Assembly: GCA_050298535.1 (NCBI GenBank)
Contig: JBNKUI010000010.1
Coordinates: 62,001-126,000, forward strand
Direction: 5' to 3'
DNA from: JABDMH01 sp050298535
Lineage (GTDB): Bacteria; Bacteroidota; Bacteroidia; Chitinophagales; Saprospiraceae
Length of the DNA: 64,000 bases
Position numbers and translations under genes: made by a program. This document shows positions 33,597 through 42,658 of the stretch, piece after piece. The notes beneath the pieces were generated by a model that saw nothing but the letters and a program-made list of their open reading frames with translations, had not been told where the DNA came from and ran no database searches. Position 1 is the first letter of the stretch; every line of letters starts with the position of its first letter.

Positions 33597-34192
33597 TTTC
33601 TTGACCTCATAGCTTTTTTCTTTTCGCGAGCCTTCAGACGTTTTTTCTTTCTTTTAGTTTTCTTACGATCTTTTTTTGCCCTTATTTTTTCTGGGTCACT
33701 GGTTTTGAAAATACCATTATTTCCTTTGCCTTTTAATTTTTTAATGAAGACATATCGAAGGCTGATGGCTGTTTCTGTTTCAAAAGCCTTATCTGAACTA
33801 TTCAGATGGTACACTGGCTTAAAATCCCATGATAAATTAAATCTTCCCAGGGTCATCTCGGCACCTGCGATGGCTGTAAATCCACGGTACTGAAAGTCTG
33901 TACCTTCGGCAGTTTGTTGCCACCGATTATGTACTCCACCACCGAGATAGAAATTAAATCGCTTTGATATCAGCGGCTTATGCATTTGGGCCAACAAAGT
34001 TCCGGTTGTTTGGTTAGTCACCGCACTACTGGATACAATACCCTGTAAGGTAAATCGTGTGATAATACGTTGCTGGACAGTTACTCCAAAATCACTTCCC
34101 ATCCTTAGACCAGCTGCCGTAAAATATGCCTGAGCTTTGCCGACAACTGGAAGTGCTACTGCAACAAGTAGCATCAAAACTAATCGTTTCAT
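33593..34192 (-). CDS. Small outer-membrane beta-barrel-like protein with basic tail
   Basis: A 199-aa protein from ATG 34192 with a signal peptide (KRLVLMLLVAVALPVVGKAQ); an in-frame GTG 19 codons upstream is not needed. The mature part has alternating strands (FTAAGLRMGSDFGVTVQQRII, FTAIAGAEMTLGRFNLSWDF, TAISLRYVFIKK), as in small outer-membrane barrels. The last 30 residues are almost wholly Lys/Arg (KKDRKKTKRKKKR and so on), which is unusual after a barrel and would remain in the periplasm or outside. It is a single gene, divergent from the methyltransferase. Function is unknown. Confidence 0.7.
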   Translation of the reverse strand: MKRLVLMLLVAVALPVVGKAQAYFTAAGLRMGSDFGVTVQQRIITRFTLQGIVSSSAVTNQTTGTLLAQMHKPLISKRFNFYLGGGVHNRWQQTAEGTDFQYRGFTAIAGAEMTLGRFNLSWDFKPVYHLNSSDKAFETETAISLRYVFIKKLKGKGNNGIFKTSDPEKIRAKKDRKKTKRKKKRLKAREKKKAMRSRN

Positions 34193-34336
34193 TCGCTTTC
34201 TGTTTGGAGGAATAATGGTGGGGGAAGCTATATTCCTGGAATTCCTCACTCTAACTGCTCGCCTTTCAGTAATATTACTTGCAAAAGCACTTTTAGTAAA
34301 GGTTTAATACAAGTGAATGTGGATGTCTTACAGAAC

Positions 34337-35149
34337 ATGAAAAGGATCTGGACTTTTTACTTGAAGGCCCAAACAAAATATGATATCCACTCTCCCTATA
34401 TTTCAAACCTAATAGAAGGTCTCATGGCGCCTCTAGGCAAGGATGATCTTACTAAAATTCAAGCAGCGGAAAACGAGCGATCAAAGCTTCTAGAAGATCA
34501 GCGAAAAATAACGATGGAACCCATGGGGGCTGGAAGCAGGCTGAAAGATAATGATGAGATTACAATACGTCAATTAGCAGCCCGATCACTTTCTACACCG
34601 AGGCAATGCGCCCTCTACTTTAGATTAATCAAATGGCTGCAGCCAACTACGATTCTAGAGTTGGGTACCTCACTTGGCATCAGCACCTTATACCACCATT
34701 TAGCTGCACCCAATGCACACCTGGTTTCTATAGAAGGAAGGCGATGCATACATAAATTTGCTCAGGAAATGTTTGCCAAAAACCAGGCAGGGAAAAACGT
34801 TGAACTACTACCCGGATTATTTGATGATCATCTAAGCAGGGTCCTAACATCATTTGTGAAAGTGGACTATGTATTTATTGATGGAGATCATAAGGGATCC
34901 GCTTTGATGAGGTATATACAACAGATATTACCTTATACACATGATAAATCTATAATTGTACTGCATGATATTTATTGGTCAGATGATATGATGTTAGCGT
35001 GGAGAGAGATCGTCACCTGGCCGCAAATTCGGGCTTCGCTAGATACCTATGATATGGGCATCTTATTATTTAATCCGTCCATCCTTCACAAACAAAATAT
35101 TAACCTGGTTTCTACCTGGCTAAAGCCGTGGAGGCAAGGATTCTTCTGA
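34337..35149 (+). CDS. Class I SAM-dependent methyltransferase
   Basis: A 270-aa protein from ATG 34337 (MKRIWTFYLKAQTKYDIHSPYI). The N-terminal Y-x-I-H-S-P segment is found in Bacteroidota O-methyltransferase-like proteins, in which it precedes the SAM domain. The core contains TTILELGTSLGISTLYH (motif I), LVSIEG (acidic motif), DYVFIDGDHKGSALMRYIQ and IIVLHDIYWSDDMM, similar to catechol O-methyltransferase-type (methyltransferase_24) enzymes. A GTG eight codons earlier is possible. The substrate is unknown. It is convergent with the AAA+ gene 10 bp away. Confidence 0.8.
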   Translation: MKRIWTFYLKAQTKYDIHSPYISNLIEGLMAPLGKDDLTKIQAAENERSKLLEDQRKITMEPMGAGSRLKDNDEITIRQLAARSLSTPRQCALYFRLIKWLQPTTILELGTSLGISTLYHHLAAPNAHLVSIEGRRCIHKFAQEMFAKNQAGKNVELLPGLFDDHLSRVLTSFVKVDYVFIDGDHKGSALMRYIQQILPYTHDKSIIVLHDIYWSDDMMLAWREIVTWPQIRASLDTYDMGILLFNPSILHKQNINLVSTWLKPWRQGFF

Positions 35150-35159
35150 ATCATCAAAC

Positions 35160-37796
35160 CTACCGATCAGAACTCCGAAATCCAATTCTATTTTTATTAA
35201 ATACAAATTGATCAGTAGACGTTTCGAACTCCTGTATGTCTTCCAGTGTGATCAGATTAATATTAGCCCTTTGATCTTTATGAAGGTTGGCCAATCTTAA
35301 ATTTTGATTTTTAACAGCTTGATCAACGATCGTGCGAATCGCCCGGGCATTGCCAAAATAGCGATCTCGATATTGATATAGAAATGTCAGATAATGCTTA
35401 AGATGCTGCTGTGCGTCGATATTCAACTTATATCCATTTTCCTCCAGCATTTTCTCTGCTATTTGATATAACTCTGCTACTGAATAATCATCAAATCGTA
35501 ACACCTTGTCAAACCTTGATCTCAGTCCTGGGTTTGTCTTCAGGAATGATTCCATGTTATCAGGATAGCCAGCTACAAAGACAAAGAAGGCACCCCGATG
35601 ATCTTCCATTCGTTTTAAGATAGTCTGTACTACCTCATTACCATAATCCGCAGAATTTCCATGGTTTCCGCTGGTCAGAGCATAGGCCTCATCAATAAAA
35701 AGCACACCTCCCATCGCTTCATTGATTCTTTCGGTGGTCTTCAAGGCAGTCTGACCTACGAAGCCTGCGACCAACCCCTGGCGGTCCGTTTCAATCATAT
35801 GCCCCCTTTCCAGTATGCCCAGCGCCTTGTAGATCTTGGTAAGAATGCGAGCTACCGTGGTTTTACCTGTGCCAGGATTACCAATAAAAACTGTGTGAAG
35901 ATTGAAAGTATTCAAAACACTCTTGCCCACAGATCGGTAATAGGTCACCAAATCTACCAGTTCACATATTTCTTTTTTAATAGGATTCATTCCTATCAAA
36001 TGATCCAATTCGGCAAGGCTAGTTTCCAACAGTTTCTTGTCAATCGGTATCTTAGGATGAAACTTGATAGGATTGAGATCAATTTTTTCGATGTCAAGTG
36101 CGGTGACCGTTTTCAGTTTATCTAATGAGAGATCATCCATATCCTTCTTCTTCATGATACGCAGTCCCAGATTAATCTTGGCTTTCTCAATCAGGTCGAA
36201 AACAAATCGTGCGTTTCCAAAACTACGATCACGTCGGCGAAAAGCCTCTGTGATCAATTGATCTATTTTCTTTTTGGCCGCATTTGTGAGTTTTATACCT
36301 TTTCTTTCACAAGCATATTGAGCTATTTCTGAAAGCTCCTGAGGCATAAAGTCCTGAAAATCATAAATCAATTTAAATCGGGATTTCAGTCCCGGATTTG
36401 AATTCAGAAAATGATGCATTTCCTTGGGATATCCAGCTGCAATTATTGCCAGATCACCTTCACCATTTGACATCTCTTTCATCAGGATCTCTATTACTTC
36501 CCGACCAAAGTCTTTGGTGTCATCATTTGTACGGGCGAGGGCATATGCTTCATCAATAAAAAGGACACCTCCACGTGCCTTCTCGATTGCTTCCTTGACC
36601 TTGGGTGCAGTTTGACCAATATATTCGCCCACAAGATCCACCCGGTCGACTTCATGCACATGCCCTGAGCTTAGCAAGCCCATCTTCTTATAAATTCGGC
36701 CCATCATACCTGCTACTGTAGTCTTTCCAGTGCCAGGGTTACCGATAAAAACAGAGTGAATGTTGATATCTTCTGATTCTTCGAATCCCCTTTCTCTACG
36801 CAATTGTAGAAACTGTATATACTGAGCGTGGTCACGAACACGTAGCTTTATTTCCTGCAATCCGACCAATGCATCTAGCTGCTCCAGCACATCTTCAAAT
36901 GTCTCAGAAAGGTCCTCATCAGGTGCCAGTACTATGGGTTTCCTTTTGTGAGGAAGGATTACAGCAGGTATTCCAATTTCGTTTTCCTCTGCCACTTCAA
37001 ATGGAATCACTGCAATCAGATGATCCATAAATACCAATTCAAGTGAATAACTCCCCGGGCGCCATGAGCTCCGCACATTGCTGCCCCAACCGGCAGTGAT
37101 AGTGATGTAGTCCTCGTCCTGTTTAATGTTTTGCAATCTGACTACCTGGCCTTTAAGCTCTCTTGCACCATTATAAAATTTGGCAAAGAGCTCACATTGC
37201 CACTTGTGAGTCTCATTCAGATTCTTAAAAACGAATTCGCCGTAAACATAGCGTGTCTCTTCAGAACTGAACTGCTTATAGTAATTGCGTTCCTCCTCAG
37301 GTATATCATCAAATGGACCTTCATAGAGCCGAAGCGATTTCATTTCCAGATACGGATTGTTCTCTACCGTAAATGGTGAACCTGCATCCTCAATGTAGAA
37401 GTATTTAGTGGCCTCCTTGCGATCATCTATCCATGACTCCCAATAGTATGTGCCTTTTTTCCAGAATGTTCCCTCATTTTTATTACCCCATCCCTCGCGG
37501 AGATACACGGTATGATCGTATTTGCTGACCTTCTTATTAAGTGTAAGCTCACAAAGCTGCTTTCGTTTGCCTTTATCCACCGAAAAACACCTCAATTGGA
37601 TATTGATATCCCAATCCTCTTCATCGAACAGTTTGTTGTGAAAGGAAAGCTCAGCATATATATAGGACACTTCATATCGATCAAATACCTGGCGATACTT
37701 TTTCTTGTTATCAGCCAGCCATTCTGTTGATGCATAGACCTTTAGTTCTTTGAATTTGTAAGGTCGATGTGATGCTCCTTCTGTGATATTCTCCAA
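35160..37796 (-). CDS. Double AAA+ ATPase (CbbX/SpoVK-type) with duplicated N-terminal beta module
   Basis: An 878-aa protein; the start appears to be TTG 37796 because no ATG lies between it and the upstream in-frame stop at 37824-37826. Residues 16-137 and 152-270 are two related beta-rich modules: each has a Tyr-x-Tyr-x-Glu strand (SYIYAELSFHN; RYVYGEFVFKN), a central hydrophilic strand and a G-W-G-N/S turn followed by W-x-x-G-x-Y (FWKKGTYYWE; SWRPGSYSLE). Residues 300-560 and 590-860 are two CbbX-type AAA+ domains, with Walker A GNPGTGKT at 352-359 and 639-646, Walker B GGVLFIDEAYAL in both, and sensor/arginine-finger-like GLKSRF and GLRSRF. Both ATPase sites look intact. It is probably a hexameric remodelling enzyme whose N-terminal modules choose the client. 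Confidence 0.85.
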   Translation of the reverse strand: MENITEGASHRPYKFKELKVYASTEWLADNKKKYRQVFDRYEVSYIYAELSFHNKLFDEEDWDINIQLRCFSVDKGKRKQLCELTLNKKVSKYDHTVYLREGWGNKNEGTFWKKGTYYWESWIDDRKEATKYFYIEDAGSPFTVENNPYLEMKSLRLYEGPFDDIPEEERNYYKQFSSEETRYVYGEFVFKNLNETHKWQCELFAKFYNGARELKGQVVRLQNIKQDEDYITITAGWGSNVRSSWRPGSYSLELVFMDHLIAVIPFEVAEENEIGIPAVILPHKRKPIVLAPDEDLSETFEDVLEQLDALVGLQEIKLRVRDHAQYIQFLQLRRERGFEESEDINIHSVFIGNPGTGKTTVAGMMGRIYKKMGLLSSGHVHEVDRVDLVGEYIGQTAPKVKEAIEKARGGVLFIDEAYALARTNDDTKDFGREVIEILMKEMSNGEGDLAIIAAGYPKEMHHFLNSNPGLKSRFKLIYDFQDFMPQELSEIAQYACERKGIKLTNAAKKKIDQLITEAFRRRDRSFGNARFVFDLIEKAKINLGLRIMKKKDMDDLSLDKLKTVTALDIEKIDLNPIKFHPKIPIDKKLLETSLAELDHLIGMNPIKKEICELVDLVTYYRSVGKSVLNTFNLHTVFIGNPGTGKTTVARILTKIYKALGILERGHMIETDRQGLVAGFVGQTALKTTERINEAMGGVLFIDEAYALTSGNHGNSADYGNEVVQTILKRMEDHRGAFFVFVAGYPDNMESFLKTNPGLRSRFDKVLRFDDYSVAELYQIAEKMLEENGYKLNIDAQQHLKHYLTFLYQYRDRYFGNARAIRTIVDQAVKNQNLRLANLHKDQRANINLITLEDIQEFETSTDQFVFNKNRIGFRSSDR

Positions 37797-37934
37797 AATT
37801 GAACTAAAACTTGTATGATTAATTTAAGTGTTTTTTATCTGATAAGCAGCCATGTGGTCAAATATCAGACAATCATAGCATGAACATATGCAAAAATTCA
37901 CTATCTGTATCAGGTGAACTTATAAAAAATTGTG

Positions 37935-37965
37935 TTGTTTAAAAACAGGAATCAAGCTACTTTTG
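37935..37965 (+). promoter_or_regulatory. Probable promoter of the ferredoxin-iscX operon
   Basis: TTG at 37935-37937, then 20 bp, then TACTTTTG at 37958-37965 fit the Bacteroidota -33/-7 consensus. Transcription would begin near 37972, about 30 bp before the ferredoxin ATG at 38004, supporting that start. Confidence 0.6.
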
Positions 37966-38003
37966 TGCCCTTCAAGACAGAGCAGGCACTACAATACGAT
38001 TTA

Positions 38004-38345
38004 ATGGCAAGAGTAAAATTTAATTTTGAGGATAAGAATATTTCTACCGTTGTGGTGGAAAATGTTGAGGTCGGCGAGTCTATATTAGATGTGGCCGAGG
38101 ATAACGATGTCCATCTAAATCACAACTGTGGAGGAGTATGTGCCTGCAGCACCTGCCATGTCTATGTGGAGGATGGAGAAGATTATCTGGAAGAAATTTC
38201 TGACAAGGAAGAAGATTTCATTGATCGGGCGATTAATCCCCGGCTTGAGTCAAGGCTGGGCTGCCAGTGTATCATTCTAGAAGATAATGCAGACGTTGAG
38301 ATCACGATTCCTGATCAAAGCAGAATTATAGGACATGAGCACTAA
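38004..38345 (+). CDS. [2Fe-2S] ferredoxin, isc-type
   Basis: A 113-aa ferredoxin from ATG 38004; a longer GTG reading would cross the predicted promoter. The four cluster ligands are in HNCGGVCACSTCHVYV (C-x5-C-x2-C) plus a final Cys in LGCQCII (pattern near residue 92). C-CACSTCH and the tail EITIPDQSR match the adrenodoxin/isc-type ferredoxin (Fdx) that donates electrons in iron-sulfur cluster assembly. It precedes iscX by 43 bp, which supports that role. The acidic surface (EDGEDYLEEISDKEEDF) is normal. IscS, IscU and HscA/B genes are not in the window. Confidence 0.92.
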   Translation: MARVKFNFEDKNISTVVVENVEVGESILDVAEDNDVHLNHNCGGVCACSTCHVYVEDGEDYLEEISDKEEDFIDRAINPRLESRLGCQCIILEDNADVEITIPDQSRIIGHEH

Positions 38346-38388
38346 TGTGCCAATAATAATGATCACAAAATAAAATCGATTTTCATCA

Positions 38389-38637
38389 ATGGGATTTGAA
38401 GACTTTGACGACCTTCCTATAAATTGGAATGATCATGAGGATATTGCCATACAGTTGTATGAGCGATTTGGGGATGAATTTGATGAAAGCAAGATTTATC
38501 GAATTCGATTTACAGACCTTCTGGAATGGATCCTGGAAATCCCCAGTTTTGAAGGTAAAGGAGAAGATAGTTCAGAAGGCCATTTGGAGCAAATTCAGGC
38601 TAAGTGGGTGTATGAGTGGCGCGACAATAATCGATAG
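38389..38637 (+). CDS. iscX: Fe-S cluster assembly protein IscX
   Basis: An 82-aa acidic protein of normal IscX length. Family hallmarks are NWNDHEDIAIQLYERFGDEFDESKIYRIRFTDLLEWILEI and the terminal LEQIQAKWVYEW. IscX binds IscS and iron and modulates cluster assembly. It lies 43 bp after a [2Fe-2S] ferredoxin gene, a natural partner, and 11 bp before the kdsC-like gene, so all three may share a transcript. No odd features. Confidence 0.9.
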   Translation: MGFEDFDDLPINWNDHEDIAIQLYERFGDEFDESKIYRIRFTDLLEWILEIPSFEGKGEDSSEGHLEQIQAKWVYEWRDNNR

Positions 38638-38648
38638 ATACTGATACA

Positions 38649-39158
38649 GTGAACTATCTAGAGCGTTTTAGGACCATTCATACTTTTGTATTTGATATCG
38701 ATGGTGTACTTACCAATGGCATGGCACAGTTGATGCCTGATGGCACCCTTATTCGATCCATCAGTATTCGCGATGGATTTGCGATTCGAACAGCCATTGC
38801 AAACGGCTACCATGTATTGATAATCAGTGGAGGTAAAACACCTGGCATCCATAGTCGGCTGGGGTATCTGGGTGTCTCAGATATATTCACAGGAGTGGAT
38901 GACAAGGAGAAACAACTGTTAGACATCTGTCGAAAGAAAGACATTGAGTTGGAGGGGGTATTATATATGGGAGATGATATACCTGACCTGAAAGCTATGC
39001 AAATTGTAGCTCTCCCCTGCTGCCCGGCAGACGCAGTGGATGAAGTGAGAGACCTCTCTCTCTACATTTCGCACAAGAACGGTGGTGCAGGATGTGTAAG
39101 AGATGTCATCGAAAAAGTGTTGAAGCTAAAGGGTGAATGGCCCGGATATCCGTACTAG
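38649..39158 (+). CDS. kdsC: KdsC-like HAD phosphatase (KDO-8-phosphate phosphatase)
   Basis: A 169-aa HAD enzyme lacking a cap domain, like tetrameric KdsC. The first motif is FVFDIDGVLTNG with the two catalytic Asp residues, the Ser motif is LIISGG, a Lys occurs in DDKEKQLLDI and GDDIPDLKAMQ is motif IV. The start is GTG 38649; no ATG precedes the conserved N-terminus. It would hydrolyse KDO-8-phosphate to KDO for LPS, or act on another sialic-like acid phosphate (YrbI subfamily). It is 11 bp after iscX and is followed by ubiA-like and maf genes, a typical Bacteroidota gene order. Confidence 0.82.
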   Translation: MNYLERFRTIHTFVFDIDGVLTNGMAQLMPDGTLIRSISIRDGFAIRTAIANGYHVLIISGGKTPGIHSRLGYLGVSDIFTGVDDKEKQLLDICRKKDIELEGVLYMGDDIPDLKAMQIVALPCCPADAVDEVRDLSLYISHKNGGAGCVRDVIEKVLKLKGEWPGYPY

Positions 39159-39224
39159 GTTTTCCTAAGATCGAACCTGCTACAATCCTGAAAAAAGCCA
39201 GGCAGTATTTCTTATTTTACTCCC

Positions 39225-40163
39225 ATGTCGTCCTCATATTTAGTTGCACTGGCAAAGTTAATCCGGCTTCCTAATCTGCTGATTGTAGCTTTTACTCAAT
39301 GGTTATTTAATCACTATCTCTTCACAGCTACTCTTTATCGCTTTGGTCTGATCAATCCCATTAACAATGAGGTGCTGCTTACTCTGGTATGTTGTACGCT
39401 CTGCATCACAGCAGGAGGAAACATCATGAATGATCTGGTGGACGTAAAGATCGATCAGATCAATCAAAAGTCCAGAAATGTGATAGGGCAGACAATCAGT
39501 GAACGCTTGGGATGGATATTCTACATATTATTTACAATGTTAGCTGTCATTCTGGCTATTGATCTAGCCCATGGCGCAAACAGGATCACTTTATATTTTA
39601 TGTTATTATCTCCTGTGCTGATGCTGGTAGCTTACAACTACTGGCTCAAGAGAACCTTTATACTGGGCAATCTGATCGTGTCTTTACTTTGCAGCCTGGT
39701 TATTCTGATCATGCCTCTTTTTGCGCAAGAAGCGTTGAATGAACTATATCTACTGGATAGAGGATCCTATTACTTTGTCTGGTACCTCACCTTGATTTTT
39801 GCTGCTTTTGCATTTCTGACGACGCTCCTGCGCGAGATCGTCAAAGATATGGAAGATCGGGATGGAGATATTATGGCCGGTATGAGGACATTTGCCACTA
39901 CTGCACAAGAACACACAGTAAAATCATTTATGATTTTGATCTCCCTGGTCATCATGGGCAGCATTGTCGTTTTTAGCTCACTTTGGTGGCAGCATCTCAT
40001 TACGCAGGGTAAAGTCTATTTTGTAGCCCTCATGGTCTCTAGTCTCTTCATTATGTTTTATCTCGTGAAAGCTTCATCCAAGTCGGATTTTGGTCGACTA
40101 AGCACCTGGTTGAAATTTTATATCATGCAGGGACTATTATACATCACCTTTTGGAACATATAG
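39225..40163 (+). CDS. UbiA-family prenyltransferase
   Basis: A 312-aa membrane protein with about nine helices. The first Asp-rich prenyl-diphosphate motif is NIMNDLVDVKIDQINQ (N-D-x-x-D-x-x-x-D) and the second is REIVKDMEDRDGD. Bacteroidota with this gene between kdsC and maf commonly annotate it as geranylgeranylglycerol-phosphate geranylgeranyltransferase-like; that is family knowledge and not proof of substrate here. It transfers a polyprenyl chain to a soluble or membrane acceptor at the inner membrane. It ends 3 bp before maf, so the two are co-transcribed. Confidence 0.85.
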   Translation: MSSSYLVALAKLIRLPNLLIVAFTQWLFNHYLFTATLYRFGLINPINNEVLLTLVCCTLCITAGGNIMNDLVDVKIDQINQKSRNVIGQTISERLGWIFYILFTMLAVILAIDLAHGANRITLYFMLLSPVLMLVAYNYWLKRTFILGNLIVSLLCSLVILIMPLFAQEALNELYLLDRGSYYFVWYLTLIFAAFAFLTTLLREIVKDMEDRDGDIMAGMRTFATTAQEHTVKSFMILISLVIMGSIVVFSSLWWQHLITQGKVYFVALMVSSLFIMFYLVKASSKSDFGRLSTWLKFYIMQGLLYITFWNI

Positions 40164-40166
40164 CAG

Positions 40167-40748
40167 ATGCAGGTATTGGATTTAGCGATTTTTTTAGCAA
40201 GCGGATCACCACGACGGAAACAGTTACTCCAAGCCGCTGGGTTTAATCATGTTCGACAACAAGCCGTGCCAGTTGAGGAGATATATCCAGATGATTTTAT
40301 TCCGTCTGAGGTAGCTCCCTATTTAGCCAGGTTAAAAATGAAGGCGTCAGTCAGCTATGCTCGCGATGGAGAGATTGTGCTGACTGCAGATAGTATAGTT
40401 GTCTACAGAAATCAGATTTTGGGAAAGCCTTTAGATAGAGATGAAGCGATAAGAACACTCAGCGAATTATCAGGAGAGCCCCACACCGTATACTCCGGAG
40501 TATGTCTATCCAGGGGCAGTACCAGCAAGACATTGCTCAGTGCGACGCAGGTCCAGTTCTATCCCCTTTCCGAGGAGGAAATTAGTTATTACGTGGATAC
40601 ATTTCGTCCCTGGGACAAAGCTGGATCGTATGGTATTCAGGAGTGGATCGGTCACTGCCGGGTCCATTCAATCCAGGGATCTTACAATAATGTGATTGGA
40701 CTACCGACCGCTCTAGTATATGAAACATTAAAACGTCATTTTATCTGA
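40167..40748 (+). CDS. maf: Maf-family nucleoside triphosphate pyrophosphatase
   Basis: A 193-aa protein. Hallmarks are ASGSPRRKQLLQAAG at the N-terminus, TADSIVVYRNQILGKP (active-site Asp and Glu-like region) and HTVYSGVCL with YYVDTFRPWDKAGSYGIQEWIG. The subfamily with S-x-R at the front and K-A-G-S-Y-G-I-Q-E is YceF/Maf-type, which hydrolyses non-canonical NTPs such as m7GTP, dTTP or UTP. It begins 3 bp after the ubiA-like gene and overlaps convergent prmA by 13 bp. No frameshift or missing residue is seen. Confidence 0.9.
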   Translation: MQVLDLAIFLASGSPRRKQLLQAAGFNHVRQQAVPVEEIYPDDFIPSEVAPYLARLKMKASVSYARDGEIVLTADSIVVYRNQILGKPLDRDEAIRTLSELSGEPHTVYSGVCLSRGSTSKTLLSATQVQFYPLSEEEISYYVDTFRPWDKAGSYGIQEWIGHCRVHSIQGSYNNVIGLPTALVYETLKRHFI

Positions 40749-41560
40749 AAGGTCAGGGACACCCATTCATTTTCAGTGTTTTGTCTTATCAATCGAGCAC
40801 CTGTTTTCTCTACCTGATCTACCATCAATGAACTATCTGATCTCAAGATCCCGGAGATAATCAAATGGCCAGTCGCATGAATCATTGACACCATATCAAC
40901 CAGATGATCCAGAATCACATTTCGAGTAATGTTTGCCAATAGTACATCCACAGGATCCAGGTCAGCAATCCGAAGACAATCATCTAAAATGCTTTCAACT
41001 TCAGAGGTGTCATTGCGTTGCACATTTTCCTTGAGATTGATCATAGCTACTGGATCCTTTTCAATGGCGACCACGCTCGAAGCTCCCATCTTTGCTGCCA
41101 GTATTGCCAGGATGCCACTACCTGAACCGAAATCTAATATCGATTTTTCTCCCAGATCCAGGTGTGACATGGCTCGAATCATCAACCGGGTGGTCTCATG
41201 ATGTCCTGTCCCAAAAGCCATCTTAGGCTCGATTTCAATCGAATGCGTGAAGGACCCGGTGGGCATGTGAAAGGGTGCCCGAATTACACAAAAATCATCG
41301 ACTTTTATTTCTCTAAAAGATGCTTCCCATATCGCATTCCAATTTTGATCAGGTTTGAATATTGCTTCATATTCAAAAGAGATTACAGACTTCAGGGATT
41401 CAATTTGATCTTGCAGAGCTGTATTCCAATCTTCCTCCTGGATTCCCGTCATTATGAACCCTTTTTCCTTTTCCTCAAAAGCTTCAAAGGAAAGCGTGTG
41501 CAGATAAGCAAGAAGTATGTCATGCCCTGTTTCACTGGTACGGAATGTAATTTCTAGCAT
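40736..41560 (-). CDS. prmA: Ribosomal protein L11 methyltransferase
   Basis: A 274-aa protein. The N-terminal substrate-recognition domain (residues 1-100) is followed by the SAM domain with FGTGHHETTRLM (the PrmA hallmark), SILDFGSGSGILAILAAKMGASSVVAIEKDP (motif I and acidic loop) and the catalytic DVLLANITRNVI (N-x-x in the NPPY-like position). It trimethylates Lys and the N-terminus of ribosomal protein L11. It overlaps maf by 13 bp in convergent orientation. Both are housekeeping; the overlap is common in compact Bacteroidota genomes. Confidence 0.93.
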   Translation of the reverse strand: MLEITFRTSETGHDILLAYLHTLSFEAFEEKEKGFIMTGIQEEDWNTALQDQIESLKSVISFEYEAIFKPDQNWNAIWEASFREIKVDDFCVIRAPFHMPTGSFTHSIEIEPKMAFGTGHHETTRLMIRAMSHLDLGEKSILDFGSGSGILAILAAKMGASSVVAIEKDPVAMINLKENVQRNDTSEVESILDDCLRIADLDPVDVLLANITRNVILDHLVDMVSMIHATGHLIISGILRSDSSLMVDQVEKTGARLIRQNTENEWVSLTFQIK

Positions 41561-41681
41561 CGTCGTGATTTTCTAAAAATAGGTGCCTGCCAAGGTAGTG
41601 AAGATCTTGTATCATCGTACAGAGTCAAAACATTGTTTTGAGAAGATTGGGATAGTATCATCGAAGACCCGCCGGGATTAC

Positions 41682-41689
41682 TATTTTTG
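41682..41689 (+). promoter_or_regulatory. Possible -7 promoter element for folD
   Basis: TATTTTTG matches TAnnTTTG and lies 28 bp before the folD start codon. I see no convincing -33 element, so confidence is moderate to low. Confidence 0.4.
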
Positions 41690-41717
41690 CTAAAACAAAG
41701 ACATCAATCGTTCTGAG

Positions 41718-42599
41718 ATGACAATAATAGACGGAAAAGAACTTGCAAAGCAGATTAAGGAAGAGATTGCAGCTGAAGTGGCTCAAATCAAGGATAATGA
41801 TGGAAAAGTACCCCATCTCGCGGCAGTCCTGGTAGGTGATGATCCTGCCAGCCAGTCTTATGTAAGAAGCAAGGTAAACTCCTGCAACCAGTGTGGATTT
41901 GAATCCACTCTAATCAAAAAAGACGATAGTATTACGGAAGAAGAGCTACTGGAAATTGTCAAGGACTTAAATAAGAATCCTGACATAGACGGCTTCATCG
42001 TGCAGCTTCCTCTTCCCGATCACATTGATGAGCATAAGGTGACGCTTGCCATTGACCACCGCAAAGATGTGGATGGTTTCCACCCCATCAATGTGGGACG
42101 CATGACCCAGGGTGTGGATTGTTATCTACCTGCTACACCTTATGGCATTCTACAAATGTTAAAAAGATATAAGATAGAAACTTCTGGTAAGCATTGTGTA
42201 GTGCTAGGTAGATCCAATATTGTGGGTACACCCATGAGTATTCTTTTGTCCAGAAAGGCATATCCTGGTAATTGTACGGTGACACTAACGCATAGCCGTA
42301 CCCGAGATATTCGCGAAGAATTGCTTAGAGCAGACATCATCATTGCTGCCATTGGAATTCCTGAGTTTGTGAAGGGAGACATGGTGAAAGAAGGTGCGGT
42401 CGTTATTGACGTAGGAATCAACCGGGTGGAAGATCCTTCCAGAAAGCGAGGTTATCGATTGGTGGGTGATGTGGATTTTGATGAGGTAGCTGAAAAGTGT
42501 AGCCATATTACGCCCGTCCCCGGAGGCGTAGGCCCCATGACCGTCACCTCACTTCTCAAAAACACACTCAAGGCTGCCAGGAATGAAGTCTATGGCTAA
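41718..42599 (+). CDS. folD: Bifunctional methylenetetrahydrofolate dehydrogenase/cyclohydrolase
   Basis: A 293-aa full-length FolD. Hallmarks are ASQSYVRSKVNSCNQCGFES (the catalytic Lys within YVRSK), QLPLPDHID, DHRKDVDGFHPINVGRM, the NADP-binding VVLGRSNIVGTPM and the signature TPVPGGVGPMT. It interconverts 5,10-methylene-, 5,10-methenyl- and 10-formyl-tetrahydrofolate in one-carbon metabolism. It precedes tyrS by 59 bp and the two may be co-transcribed. No irregularity is seen. Confidence 0.96.
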   Translation: MTIIDGKELAKQIKEEIAAEVAQIKDNDGKVPHLAAVLVGDDPASQSYVRSKVNSCNQCGFESTLIKKDDSITEEELLEIVKDLNKNPDIDGFIVQLPLPDHIDEHKVTLAIDHRKDVDGFHPINVGRMTQGVDCYLPATPYGILQMLKRYKIETSGKHCVVLGRSNIVGTPMSILLSRKAYPGNCTVTLTHSRTRDIREELLRADIIIAAIGIPEFVKGDMVKEGAVVIDVGINRVEDPSRKRGYRLVGDVDFDEVAEKCSHITPVPGGVGPMTVTSLLKNTLKAARNEVYG

Positions 42600-42658
42600 T
42601 CCGGCCGAAAAACAGATACTAGTATAGAAATAATTGATCAAGTATTAAGACGTACTCA

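Noticed and set aside
35160..37796. Rubisco activase CbbX or type VII secretion ATPase
   Set aside because: The AAA+ domains resemble CbbX, but no rubisco or secretion gene lies nearby and the N-terminus differs from both.
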